A DNA stretch of 64,000 nucleotides from Leucaena leucocephala (Eukaryota > Streptophyta > Magnoliopsida > Fabales > Fabaceae). Below, piece by piece: positions 34,561 through 45,900 of the stretch. Location of the stretch: contig CM073554.1 in assembly GCA_037074615.1 (NCBI GenBank), positions 21,039,501-21,103,500 of the forward strand, read 5' to 3'. The position numbers and the translations under genes were made by a program. Position 1 is the first letter of the stretch. The number at the start of each line of letters is the position of its first letter. Under the pieces are notes generated by a model, which was not told where the DNA came from, did not search any database, and saw only the letters and a program-made list of their open reading frames with translations.

Positions 34561-35577
34561 ATGGCCGCAATTTTCACTTCCCTTCGCTTCACGGCACTTG
34601 CTTTTTTCCTCGTCTTCTTCTTCCACCAAACCCTAGCTTCCGACCCAGTCTCTTCGTTTTCGTTTACGGATTTTCAACAGGACCAAGAATTTAACTCTAC
34701 TGTGGCCCTTTTTGGCAATGCGAAGATCGTCAAGTTTCACGATGGCTCTGCGATTCAGTTTTCTGGCACCGGACGAGTCTTGTACAAGAAACCCATCGAG
34801 CTTGTGGAAGGTAAATCAAGAAAATTAGTCTCTTTCTCGACTTACTTTGCATTTTCCATGCCTTTGGAGGAAGAGAATGGTCTGGCTTTTGTTATAGCTT
34901 TTGGTAATGATAGCTTATATGGCTTTTCTTCTGGATTGACCAATGGAAGCTTTCTGGGTAATGCTCTTGAAGTAAGCATTTCAAGAGATATTCATGACAG
35001 AAATGGTAGTTCAGTTATAGCTGTGATTAATGACACTGCTTCAACTGTGAAAATGGGTCTGAAAAGTGAGCAAAAACTTCATGTTTGGATTGATTATAAA
35101 GCAAGTTCTTCACGCTTAGAAGTCAGGTTGAATCAATATGGAAATTCAAGGCCGTTTCATCCATTTCTCTGGCACAAAATCAACTTGTCAACCATCAAAG
35201 AGAAGAAGGAAATGTTTGTGGGGTTTAGCTCAGTGAAGGAGAACACATCTGAAACCTGTTTTCTTCGTTCATGGAACTTCACATCAAGGTTATTCCCGTA
35301 TTGGATACATTCAGAGCCTCTGGATCCAAATGCTCTTGATAAGAAGAGTGAAAATCTGAGAGGAGAACCAGAGTGTGACTGCTTTTTCAGAGTTGTTTCT
35401 GCAATGCTGATTGGGGTTGGATTTGGAGGATTGATAGGTTTCATTGTGCTATTTTGGAACAGGATTGGGAATGGAAGAAGACCAGTTGTTCCAGAGGAGT
35501 GTGTGGATAAGGAGTTTGAATACAAGAAAGTGAAAATAGTTGCAGGCAAAAGTGCCATCAATGGTGGTATGAAATAG
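34561..35577 (+). CDS. Legume-lectin-domain membrane protein without a kinase
   Basis: Single exon, 338 aa. A signal peptide covers about residues 1-26 (ends HQTLA). A legume (L-type) lectin domain runs from FSFTDF (about 33) through the FSTYFAF and GLAFVIAF strands to about 245 (FVGFSSVKE, SWNF). One transmembrane helix lies at about 280-303 (VVSAMLIGVGFGGLIGFIVL), followed by a short basic cytosolic tail of about 35 residues. L-type lectin receptor kinases have the same architecture plus a kinase of about 300 aa, which is absent. The stop at 35575-35577 is not followed by kinase coding sequence. It probably sits in the plasma membrane as a carbohydrate- or ligand-binding co-receptor (inference). 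Sugar-binding residues were not verified. Confidence 0.85.
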   Translation: MAAIFTSLRFTALAFFLVFFFHQTLASDPVSSFSFTDFQQDQEFNSTVALFGNAKIVKFHDGSAIQFSGTGRVLYKKPIELVEGKSRKLVSFSTYFAFSMPLEEENGLAFVIAFGNDSLYGFSSGLTNGSFLGNALEVSISRDIHDRNGSSVIAVINDTASTVKMGLKSEQKLHVWIDYKASSSRLEVRLNQYGNSRPFHPFLWHKINLSTIKEKKEMFVGFSSVKENTSETCFLRSWNFTSRLFPYWIHSEPLDPNALDKKSENLRGEPECDCFFRVVSAMLIGVGFGGLIGFIVLFWNRIGNGRRPVVPEECVDKEFEYKKVKIVAGKSAINGGMK

Positions 35578-36664
35578 ACGATTCTGTCTTCAAGTTGGAT
35601 TGATTTGTCTACGTAAATTAGTCCTATAAACGTTGGTGTAATGTAACTAAACTCTTATGCTTAAGCTTTTCGGTGTAGTTGCAAATTTAGAAGGACTAAT
35701 TTATATAGAGGAATGGATTCAAAAAATTGATCCGTATGCCACTTCTAAAACTAATGTAGCCTTTCTTGTGTTCTATCGCTTTGCTCTTCAACGTTGGAAA
35801 AATAGGGAAATAGATCTTCTCTATGTTCTTGTGCAGGTTTTTTTTTCTTTAATCCTATAAACTTAATTTGAATAGATATTTATTATCATCATCATCATCA
35901 AAGTTAACATTTTTTTGATATAGGTATTTAATTGAATCAGATTTAAACATGGTTCAACTTAATTAGGTCTAACTCTCTTAGATACGTTTTTTGTAATTAC
36001 AAATACTTGAATTTGAGACCTTATACCGCTAATTAGGGTTGATATATATTATTTCAATATACTAAGTGCAAATTTCATATATTATTTAATATTGAGTAAT
36101 GACCCTGGCAAATAATTGAGGATAATGGTTCAATGGAATATGGGAATTCAGACTTCAAAGAATGTAAACTAGAGCAAATAGTTCTTCTGTGCCGGCCCAA
36201 TTGTTAAGAGGAAAAATGAACAAAATATTTTTTGGTTGTAGGTTTGGGGCATCTTTATAACGAGAACTTTAATTTGGAGCTATGGTTAAGGTTTCGTTTA
36301 TAACGATGTGTCGTTCTCTTTTTATTATTTTGTCCGTGTAAGGAACGGAAAACAGAGTTTTTTGGCAAGCTATGGTTACGGTTCCGTTTCTTTAATAAAA
36401 CGAACGGGTATAATAATTGACTCAAGAAATGCCCATTCAAAAGAAATCGAACAATATTAGTGATTGCATTTGTTTAAACCATACTTGTCTTTCATATGCC
36501 TACTCAGAAGTAACTACTAACCAACAAGTACATAAGAACAGAAATCAGATTAAAACCAGAAATAAGTCTTTTGAATGTCATATATAAGTAAGCCAAGAGC
36601 CAACCAGCCGGAACCATCAATGAACCGGCAACAGGAAGTTGCAGCATTACTCATCACCTTGCCT
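35578..36664. other. Convergent 3' flanks of the lectin and tubulin genes
   Basis: Contains the probable 3' UTRs of the two convergent genes and AT-rich DNA between them. A 67-codon open frame at 35657-35860 has no recognisable similarity. Confidence 0.5.
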
Positions 36665-38650
36665 TCATTCATACTCTCCGAGTTCCTCCTCCTCCTCTTC
36701 ATATTCCTCATCATCGGCAGTTGCATCCTGGTACTGCTGATACTCAGAAACAAGATCGTTCATGTTGCTCTCAGCCTCAGTGAACTCCATCTCGTCCATT
36801 CCTTCCCCAGTGTACCAATGCAAGAAAGCCTTTCTCCTGAACATGGCTGTGAACTGCTCGCTCACTCTTCTGAACATCTCCTGAATTGATGTTGAGTTAC
36901 CAATGAAGGTGGATGCCATCTTCAACCCAGTTGGGGGAATATCACAAACAGTTGACTTCACGTTGTTTGGAATCCATTCCACAAAGTAGGAGGAGTTCTT
37001 GTTCTGGACATTGATCATTTGCTCATCAACCTCCTTTGTGCTCATCTTCCCTCTGAACATGGCTGAGGCGGTGAGGTAGCGCCCATGTCTTGGATCAGCA
37101 GCACACATCATGTTCTTTGCATCCCACATTTGCTGGGTTAGCTCAGGAACACTAAGAGCTCTGTACTGCTGAGAACCTCTGGAGGTCAGAGGAGCGAAAC
37201 CAACCATGAAGAAGTGTAGACGAGGGAACGGGATAAGGTTGACAGCCAACTTCCGGAGATCAGAGTTCAACTGACCCGGGAACCTCAAACAGCAAGTCAC
37301 TCCAGACATGGTTGCAGAAATCAAATGGTTCAGATCACCAACTGCTCCATAGAAAATTATAACTTTGTTAGGCGTCTTCTTCATTACAGGAATAAAATAT
37401 GTATAATTTCATTCAGACAGCAAGAGCCAACATATAACATCATTTTAAGTTATTGCACAGATAAAATCTTACAGCTTGGCGTGGTGAGCTTCAGGGTGCG
37501 GAAGCAAATGTCATAAAGAGCTTCGTTGTCAAGGACCATGCACTCATCTGCGTTCTCAACTAGTTGGTGGACCGAGAGTGTAGCATTATAGGGCTCTACC
37601 ACAGTGTCAGAGACCTTGGGGGAAGGGAAGACTGAGAAAGTAAGCATCATTCTGTCAGGATATTCTTCCCTGATTTTTGAAATCAAGAGAGTACCCATCC
37701 CAGATCCTGTTCCTCCACCGAGAGAATGGCACACTTGGAATCCTGCGAACAAATCGCATTAAATTAAAAGTTAACATCAATGGAATGAAAGCATAATTCG
37801 ATAAGGAAAATTGAAGAGTAAATCAATTTCAAAGTAAAGATGATGTTGTGGACAAAGAGGTAAAAATAAGACATATTGTGTAAGCAGTTGCAGTTAACTT
37901 GTTATGGAGGAAAAAACCAGGTTTTTATCCATAAAACACGGCATCCGATCTGAATAAAAGTAGATGTCAAAGTGAACACTTAAATCTTTAGGCACAGAAC
38001 AGATCCAACCATATGAGAGATCCTGTGGAGGTTTTCATGTTTTTTCAAAGCAGAAAACAAATATACTAGCCATCATTTATCAATAATGTAACAAGCACTC
38101 GTAAGTAAAACAAAGCAAAGATCCATAAACCCTGGAAACTTTCAGTGCCAGTTTTAAGAAAATAAATGTATACCAAAACACTGAACAGGAGAAAATCATG
38201 AAAATAAATGAAACATTACACTCTTTTATCGATATAAAAAAGATCAGAAAACATACCCTGCAAGCAATCACAGTTCTCGGCTTCTTTTCGCACAACATCA
38301 AGAACGGCATCGATTAGTTCCGCGCCTTCAGTGTAGTGCCCTTTCGCCCAGTTGTTTCCAGCACCAGACTGTCCAAAAACGAAGTTGTCGGGCCTGAAAA
38401 TCTGGCCGTACGCTCCAGATCGTATGCTATCCATAGTTCCTGGTTCGAGATCCATAAGCACACCTCTCGGCACGTACCTCCCACAACTGGCCTCGTTGTA
38501 GTAGACATTAATCCTCTCTAGCTGCAGATCCGAGTCTCCATGGTACCTCCCGGTGGGATCGATGCTGTGCTCGGAGCAGATAACTTCCCAGAACTTGGCA
38601 CCGATTTGATTACCACATTGACCACCTTGAATGTGAAGGATCTCACGCAT
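36665..38650 (-). CDS. TUB: Beta-tubulin
   Basis: Subunit of the alpha/beta tubulin heterodimer that forms microtubules. Exons (minus order): 38650-38257, 37742-37473, 37341-36665; 446 aa. The exon sizes of 394 and 270 nt, with two introns, are the conserved plant beta-tubulin structure. It starts with the MREI tetrapeptide used in tubulin mRNA autoregulation. The GTP-binding GGGTGSGMG motif lies in exon 2, and the acidic C-terminal tail (DEEYEEEEEELGEYE) binds microtubule-associated proteins. No broken residue was seen. It is transcribed toward the lectin gene. Confidence 0.97.
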
Positions 38651-40906
38651 CTTGTCGGTGAAAAAGAAGGAAACGAAACGAAACGAAGAGAAGAGAGATA
38701 AGGAAGGGTTCAAGAAGCCTTCAAGGCGTTTGAGGAAATGCCAAAAAGACAGTCTGGGGAGAACAGGGAGAGAAAGATTGAAGGGTTTGTTAGCGTGGGG
38801 ACGAATGAAAGATTCTTTTTTATAGAAAAGTGGTGGGCGTTGTGGTTGGAGCAACGGTTAGATCTTGAATGAGAAAGCCAATATGATTTGGATTTCACTA
38901 TTTCAGTGCTGCTGAGCTGTTGAATTCTTGGTATTGGCGATTCAGGGTTGTGATTGAGCAGCGCAACGGGCGGATTTAATGGACGGACTAGATTGAGTTA
39001 TTTTGAAATTTGAATTTCAAATTTCAAAACACCTCCGCTGCCCCTATTTTTGAATTTTGAGCCTACTCGTTCCAATCCCCCCGCAGTTTTTTTTTTTCCT
39101 TTAAAAAAAAAGGGTCAATTCTCTTTCAATGAGCTGGTGGCGTTATTATCCAGACAATATTGCTGGATTTCAAAATATCTTTTTTACTTGCATGGAGATT
39201 TGTAATTGAAATTGAAATCTTAATAATGGAAAATAGGTTATATATGCTATGTATAATTATTCCAAACAAAAATTGGATTGAAAAACTATTTATAATTATA
39301 GTTAAAAATATAGATCATACTGTCATAGTACTATTTTAAAAGATTATTATTATTTGTTATATTAATATTGTCGATTATTTTGATGTGAAATATTGAAAAG
39401 CTTCAAATAAAAGTTAACTCTCCTTGTTTTTTAAAATCATTAAAAAGTAATTCTCACATAATCTAAAAAAATTTCTCTCATATATTTATATTGTATAATG
39501 TAAAATCAATTAAAATAAGTTAATACAAACTTACACTCTATTTTCTGGATTTTCCACTCTCATTTTTGTTAAGTATGTAAGATATTTTAAAAATAGAAGA
39601 GAATTATTATTTGTTTTTTTTCCTCTTTGTCGTTGAAAATATTTAGACATTTCAAAATTATTTGGTAAAAACAAAAAGATCTTTTAAAATTAGAAGATAA
39701 TTTTTATTACCTATAGTGAATAATATTTTTTTCTGAATAAATGGTTTACTTATTTAAAAAAATGAAACGAATATTATTTCCCGTTGAAATAAATTGATAA
39801 TTTAAAATAGATATGATTGCAGTTGCTCTGCAAACCTCACACTTAAAAAGGAATTGATATCATAACCATAAGAAATTAACGTTGCGTTATGATTCATTTC
39901 AAAGCAACCAACGTTGTCATTAGCATTGACTATTATATAAGTAAGAAAATATATTTAAATGCAAAATTGCCTAAATTGTAAATCTTACCATTTTAAGTGG
40001 ACTGGTTTTCTATAAACTGAATTTAAATTGAACTTGATTGATGATTGATTGTAGCCCACATTTGTTAACCATCTCTCAAGATTCATCATGTCTAAATTTA
40101 ATTCAAGTGAACCAAATCAAATCATCAAACACACACACACACACACACACATATTATGGAATTTTAATTATATTATAATTTTTCATATTCACTTAACAAT
40201 TTAAAATTTTCAATGTCTGGATTCAGAAGTGATTTATAAAACTAAATATTTCGTGTATTTTTAAAATTAATACATAAAGTTTTTCGTATTGAAGAATACA
40301 TTCTATTACAGAATTATAATAATATCAAAATAAATATGGTTGTCTTCATTACAAAAAAAAGATCTACCCTGAACGAACGGTCATGAGACTGTCCACACAT
40401 ATATATATGCTATTCCCACTATTCTCTCGGTGGTTTCCCAAAAAGAGAAATACACTGATAGTTTTCAAAAGAAGGATAGAGGGGTATTGTTTATGGGTTT
40501 GTTCAAGGTTATTATGGTTGTTTTATTTTCTTATTCTTGCCTAATTGAGTTTGCCAACGAAGGGGGGATTCGACCTGAGATCATATAACCTTTCTTTCTT
40601 TCTTTTTTAAATTTTAGATCTTTAACCCTTCAAGATATGATTTAGATAGCTAATGACAACAATAGAATGATTAATTTGAAATAAATCTTTACATCTGTGT
40701 GTGGGTGGGGAGGGGGGGGGGGGGATGCCACCGTTGAGTGTTGACCACTCAGAATCCTATCAGTATGCAATATGATTAAATATAATAACAAACTATGCTT
40801 TCATAATTAAATATCCCACCTTTCAGGCAGCCCTAAAAAGATGAAATGCCCATAGGAATTGAAAATGATAATATATGACTGATACTAAAATAATTGAAAT
40901 ATAGGA
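38651..40906. other. Tubulin promoter and intergenic DNA
   Basis: The first about 300 bases are the tubulin 5' UTR and promoter. The rest is AT-rich with a CA run near 40132-40150 and a G-rich tract at 40703-40724. No gene was seen. Confidence 0.5.
40703..40724 (+). other. G-rich tract with G-quadruplex potential
   Basis: GGGTGGGGA followed by a run of 13 G. Long poly-G is rare in this AT-rich DNA. A quadruplex is possible, but the run may also be a simple-repeat artefact. Confidence 0.5.
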
Positions 40907-42410
40907 CTGATACTCACAACTCCGCCTATGCATATAGCCGGTCCCAAGCCTGGGTAAAGGAGGAGGGTTGTGTTAGACCCTGACAGCCAACATAAAACTC
41001 GTCGAATCTTATGAACATAGACATACGAAGAAATTGTGCTAATACTAGGTCGTTGCCTGTAAGTAACGCGTTGTATGGCTCGAGTACAGTAAGAAGTGAG
41101 CAAGGGCCGCTACATCGTCGCCCGGATGTAGTGTTAAATGAGCAAGGGCTACCGCTCTCTTATAGACGGAGGCGGCTAAAGAAGCTAATTCAGGAGAGAA
41201 AGATCAGATTTGGTACTTGGAATATTGGAACTATGACCGGAAAAGCGTGGGAGGTGGTGGGCGAAATGGTAAAGCGAAAGATTAACATCTTGTACCTTCA
41301 GGAAACTAAATAGGTTAGAGAAAAATCTCGGGAATTCAATGAGTTCAAATTTTGGTACACAGGTAAAACAGGTACGAGGAATGGTGTTGGTATCATTGTG
41401 GATAAAGAGTGGAAGACGAATGTGGTGGATGTTAAAATGATTGATAATATAATTATATCTTTAAGAATAATTGTTGGTAGGGATACAATCAACGTTATTA
41501 GTACTTATGCACCTCAAGTGGGAACAGAAACACATCTTAAGGAAAAATTTTGGGAAGATTTGGAGGGACTGATTCAGAGCATACTATTTACTGAAAAGAT
41601 TTTTATTGGTGGGGACCTTAATGGTCATGTTGGTAAGGAAGCAGGGCAATATGTAGGGACTCATGGTGGTTTTGGTTTTGGAGAAATTAATAATGAAGGG
41701 CAATCTATCCTTGAGTTTTCTTTAGCTTACAACCTTAAGATTGTCAACACGTGCTTTAAGAAGAGGGAGGAGCAATTGATCACATACAAGAATGGGGTCC
41801 ATAGGTCACAGATTGATTTTTTTTTGGTAAGGAGTCAAGACAGAAGACTTTTTACAAATTGTAAAGTGATTCCAGGGGACGGAGTGACAACCCAACATAG
41901 GTTAATGGTCCTTGACGTGCGTATTAAGTGTAGAAAGAAAAAGTGACGACAAGTTTTAAACACAAGAGTCAAGTGGTGGCAGCTAAAAGGGGAGAAGAGA
42001 GAAACTTTTAAGAGAACTATGTTAAATGAAAGGATTTGTGAGGCGCAGGAAAATGCTAATATCATGTGGAAGGAAATGGCTGAGAAAGTCCGAGCAGTTG
42101 CTAAAGTAATTTTGGGAGAATCTAAAGGTTTTGGTCGACAAGATAAAGAGACTTGGTAGTGGAATGATGACGTACAAGTGAAAGTTAAGTACAAGAGAAA
42201 CTGTTTCAAAGCTATACACTTATATAATAATACCGAAAATTGAGAAAATTATCGTTTAGCTAAGAAGGACACTAAGAAGGCGGTGAGTGCAGCTCGTTTT
42301 AAGGCGTTTGAGGAATTTTATAAAGAGTTAGGGACAAAGTCAGGAGAACGAAAGATTTATAATGGGATAAGGCTTATTGTTGTCGTTGTTGTATATGCCT
42401 GATACTCACA
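40907..42410 (+). mobile_element. RTE-type LINE, internally deleted, with 12-bp target duplication
   Basis: The same 12 bases, CTGATACTCACA, flank the insert at 40907-40918 and 42399-42410. The 5' part carries the untranslated leader typical of plant RTE elements (GCCGGTCCCAAGCCTGGGTA). It then has the APE-type endonuclease: GTWNIGTMTGK, LQETK, STYAPQVGTE, GGDLNGHVG, SQIDFFLVR and TTQHRLMV, so the catalytic Glu, Asp, Asn and His are all visible. A stop follows LQETK (41311-41313), and more stops occur after 41943. The reverse transcriptase is missing, and the sequence jumps to the GTTGTCGTTGTTGTA tail. Dead copy. Confidence 0.88.
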
Positions 42411-42763
42411 TTTAATACTGTTTTAAACAATGACCGACGATATTTATCACTGGAAAGTAACTCATGAATTGACAGACATATATCTATGCATAGTTTTACA
42501 TCTTTTTACAACATATATTTTACTTTTTTTCTTTAATTTGTTAGATCTATACATGGTTTCCAAAGGCTTAAGAAATTAATTCCCCCACATTCAAATCAAG
42601 AGAAGAAAAAAACATGAAGGTAAGAATAGAAAATGATAGGATTAAGATACGCCTGATACTGAAATAGCCTTATAAGTTCAGCTCACTTTAACCGTGAGAT
42701 ACAACTCTACTTTTGCACGATAAAAAACAAGAGCACAGATTTTCAGTCTGGCTCTTCAACTTA
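42411..42763. other. Spacer and Yos1-like gene 3' UTR
   Basis: AT-rich. The part nearest 42763 is the probable 3' UTR of the minus-strand Yos1-like gene. Nothing else was seen. Confidence 0.45.
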
Positions 42764-42997
42764 TTATCCAGTGAACAACTTCAAAAGTATGGTGATAATA
42801 TTAAACAGTATAAGGGGAAGTCTAAGGAACTGACAGGCATGTATGAGCCCTATAATCTGCCCTTTGAGGGTACTTCTCCTGGGTCCTGTTATTTCTACTA
42901 TTGTCCATCCTTTGGGAGCAAGAAAACGTTCTTCATTCAGTATTGCCAATGCATTTGCAAAGAGTAGAAACCCTTCTAACAAGGTCCAAAAACCCAT
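42764..42997 (-). CDS. YOS1: Yos1/IER3IP1-like protein
   Basis: 77 aa, single coding exon. It begins MGFWTLLEGFLLFANALAIL (first membrane helix, directly followed by NEERFLAPKGW) and ends with a second hydrophobic helix (LILFNIITILLKLFTG), matching the length and both signature segments of the Yos1 family. Yos1 proteins sit in ER/Golgi membranes and act in ER-to-Golgi COPII transport with Yip1/Yif1. The start is the conserved ATG, because an in-frame upstream extension begins inside the intron; an acceptor (GCAG) lies three bases before the ATG. Some positions usually conserved in plants differ (for example the WTIVEITGPRRS stretch), so it may be a diverged paralogue. Confidence 0.85.
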   Translation of the reverse strand: MGFWTLLEGFLLFANALAILNEERFLAPKGWTIVEITGPRRSTLKGQIIGLIHACQFLRLPLILFNIITILLKLFTG

Positions 42998-43889
42998 TTT
43001 CTGCCAAAGTATCAACCATTGAAGGATTTTTTATGCACAACATAAATACAGACTTTGAAGTGGCAAACATATGCTTAATCCAGGGAAAAAATGATTAGGG
43101 AGAGAAGAGAAAGACTACGAATATTTGAATATTTGATCATGAATCTACCTGGCAATATATGCAAGCAAAGAAGCAACAATGTTGACAAAGATACAGAGGG
43201 TTAAATGCAATTTGAAGTATTATGTCACATTTGGTAGGGGGAATGGATCCTCTGAAGTTTTTAATCCATGAATTTCCTGAAGTTTGCCTGTTTAAGAAAG
43301 GGAAAGAAAATTTCATGTTTTAAAAAAATCATAAAATGGTGAAAGTATACAAAAAATTCATAGGTCTCAACTTCAGATGATTCATTCGCTTTGGTAGGAG
43401 GTTCTCATACGATTGGATGGTTCACAGCAGGGAAGGCGTGGAGTTCAGGAATCCAAAAGGAAATCTAGAAATACTTCAACAGGGAATCCTAATACAAAAT
43501 TGATTTCTCCAGTTTGAACAATTTTGTTCATTTCTTACCCTTACTCATGGGAGGCAAAAATCACAGATTTGTTTTTTCATCGGATACAATTTGAACTCAG
43601 TTTAGTAAGCAAGAACAACTTGAAATATTCTCATCCGAAACAGATCAATTATTGATGCTATTAACTTAAAACACCAGGAGCACAAATTTATACAAATTCA
43701 CCCTAAACACCAACATAAAATAGAATGGACTACAAGCAACAAAGCCATATTCAAGATCATACCTAGTAAAGTAAAACGAGAAAAAAAAACACGCAATCAC
43801 AAATTTTACAGCTCCAAGGACAAGATGAGCGAAGGGTGGCTCAAAGCAGGTTCAAAGGAACAGAACGAGAAGAGGACTTTAGTTCTCAC

Positions 43890-44150
43890 CTGAGAAAACG
43901 ATGTCACCAGAAGCAAAACAGTTCAGAAACGGCAAGCTCCAGTTCCGGCAACTGATGATAATGCGCAAGAACGAAAAACCCCGTCGTGAAGTTCAGAAAT
44001 TTCGAGGAGATCTTCGGAATTGCAAATACTCCTTGACCATTTTGATCGCACAATTGACCCTAGTCGGCCCCAGGATCCGACGGTACAGAATGACTTTGCC
44101 AACGCATCTGTTGGTTAATATCCGTTGGATGCGATGCCTGCTTGGTATGT
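43890..44150 (-). other. Probable 5' UTR exon of the Yos1-like gene
   Basis: A strong donor (CTCAG then GTGAGA, minus strand) at 43890/43889 pairs with the acceptor at 43001, giving an 889-nt intron directly before the start codon. The sequence upstream of the donor is GC-richer than the intron. An 83-codon plus-strand open frame here has no similarity. The 5' edge is estimated. Confidence 0.45.
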
Positions 44151-45900
44151 AATATGCAAGAGTTTATCTCAATAAAAAAAGATCAAATCCTTCAAACAGA
44201 GTCTAAAATCTAACTTGATTAATTGAGTTGTGTACAAGTGAAACATGTTTGACTTGTTTATGTGCTTAAGTATTAAATATAAAAATTAATTAAAAATTTT
44301 ATATTTATTTTAAATATAAAATTTATTTTTTAAATTTATCAATTTTTTCATAAATTAACCGTTATTAATATTTTTTTAATAATAATTAAATAAAAAAATA
44401 AAGAAAATAATTAAAGAAAATAATTATAATATTTTAAAAAATATATTATAATCAATAATTTAATAACTTTATTTAATATAATTAAATTAATTAAATATAT
44501 CTAATATTTAAAATTGGATAAATATAGCATGGACCAAATAACATGATCCGAAAAATATGTCAAGAAGTAAAATTAATTTTACTCAAGTGAGAAAAATATG
44601 TTATCTTAAATGAGTCAATGTTTTGATAAGATCTCCCCATATTGTGTTAAATATAAATAATCAATCGTCTTTTTAGAACTTCTAGATGAATGATACGGAG
44701 AATGAGAATTGAAGATAAAATAAAAAATATTATTACCATCCGTCTTAATTATAAAAATTATTTAATTTTTTTAAATAATTTTATAAAATAAAATAAAATA
44801 AAATAATTAATTATAATAAATATAAGAGATAATTAATTATTTTAGATATATTAAAAAATATATAATATAAATTTATTTTAATATATTTATTTTAATTATA
44901 ATTTATTAATTTATTTAACTTTATAAATCTATCAAAAAAATAAATTGAATTTTATAATTAAAATACGAGGTACAAATATGTAACTCTTTCATTATATATG
45001 TTGATATATTTATTATGTACAACGATGTATTAACTCTCCAATATGTATGGCCTATATAAGGTCTGCGTACCTGGGAACTATCCTCGAACCAGAACGTAAG
45101 TAAATTGAGTATAGAGAGAGAGGGGGGGGAGAGAGAGAGGTCCCATTAAAATTATACGCACACATATACAAGTGGGCATATAATTTAAAAACAAATTAAA
45201 AGATTTTAATCTATGAGTAACTTGTTTCAATAAAATTACAGTTCAAAAACTCTCAGTACTTGGACCAAAATGCAAATAATATTTCAAAGATGGTATTATT
45301 TGCTTTAACAATGAACTAAAACAGCATCCCTGAACTTTCAGTTTTTTAAAATCACAACTTTTTCAATACATTAAGGAATAATATTTGTACATTGGCATCA
45401 CCATCTAAGAAAGAATATATTATTAACAAATATATCTATGGAAACGTACGTGTGAAGCTAAACTTCTACTCTGGACAATATCAAATGATGCTCCATGTGG
45501 CAACTTATGATCAAAGAAAGAATCAATGAATCAATGGTATGACTCTCAGATCAATTGGCGTATATTCTGTCCAATCTCAATCAATCTCCCCAGTATAAAC
45601 TAACTCGTGACTGGCCCTTTAAATATAGACAACCTTCTATTCTCTACTTCATTGCTTGGCCTCCTTTTGACCTTCTCAAGGTATTTGCCTAAATAGAAAC
45701 TCATCTTTTAGTGGCAGGAAAACCCCAAAAGCTCCTTTACCATTCACAGCATCTACCATCAACCAGGCTGTGAAATGAAGTAAATTTCCGACCAAGACCC
45801 GAATGAGCTGCCTCTTCGGCAATGACATCATAAATTCATAACTCATAATCTATCATCAACACAGGTGTATGGAATGGTCATACCGGAAAAGATACTATCT
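44151..45900. other. AT-rich intergenic DNA
   Basis: The first part is the Yos1-like gene promoter and the last 150-200 bases are the O-fucosyltransferase 3' UTR. Between them are T/A-rich runs and a GA run near 45112-45140. No gene was seen. Confidence 0.5.

Noticed and set aside
36575..36889. 104-codon plus-strand open frame
   Set aside because: Shadow of the conserved beta-tubulin C-terminal exon, which is coded on the minus strand.
43901..44152. 83-codon plus-strand open frame
   Set aside because: No similarity. The stretch is better explained as the 5' UTR exon of the minus-strand Yos1-like gene.
45058..45110. SINE-like words (AAGGTCTGCGTAC) resembling the tail of plant Au-type SINEs
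   Set aside because: Only a short stretch matches from memory. There is no tRNA-derived head and no target duplication.
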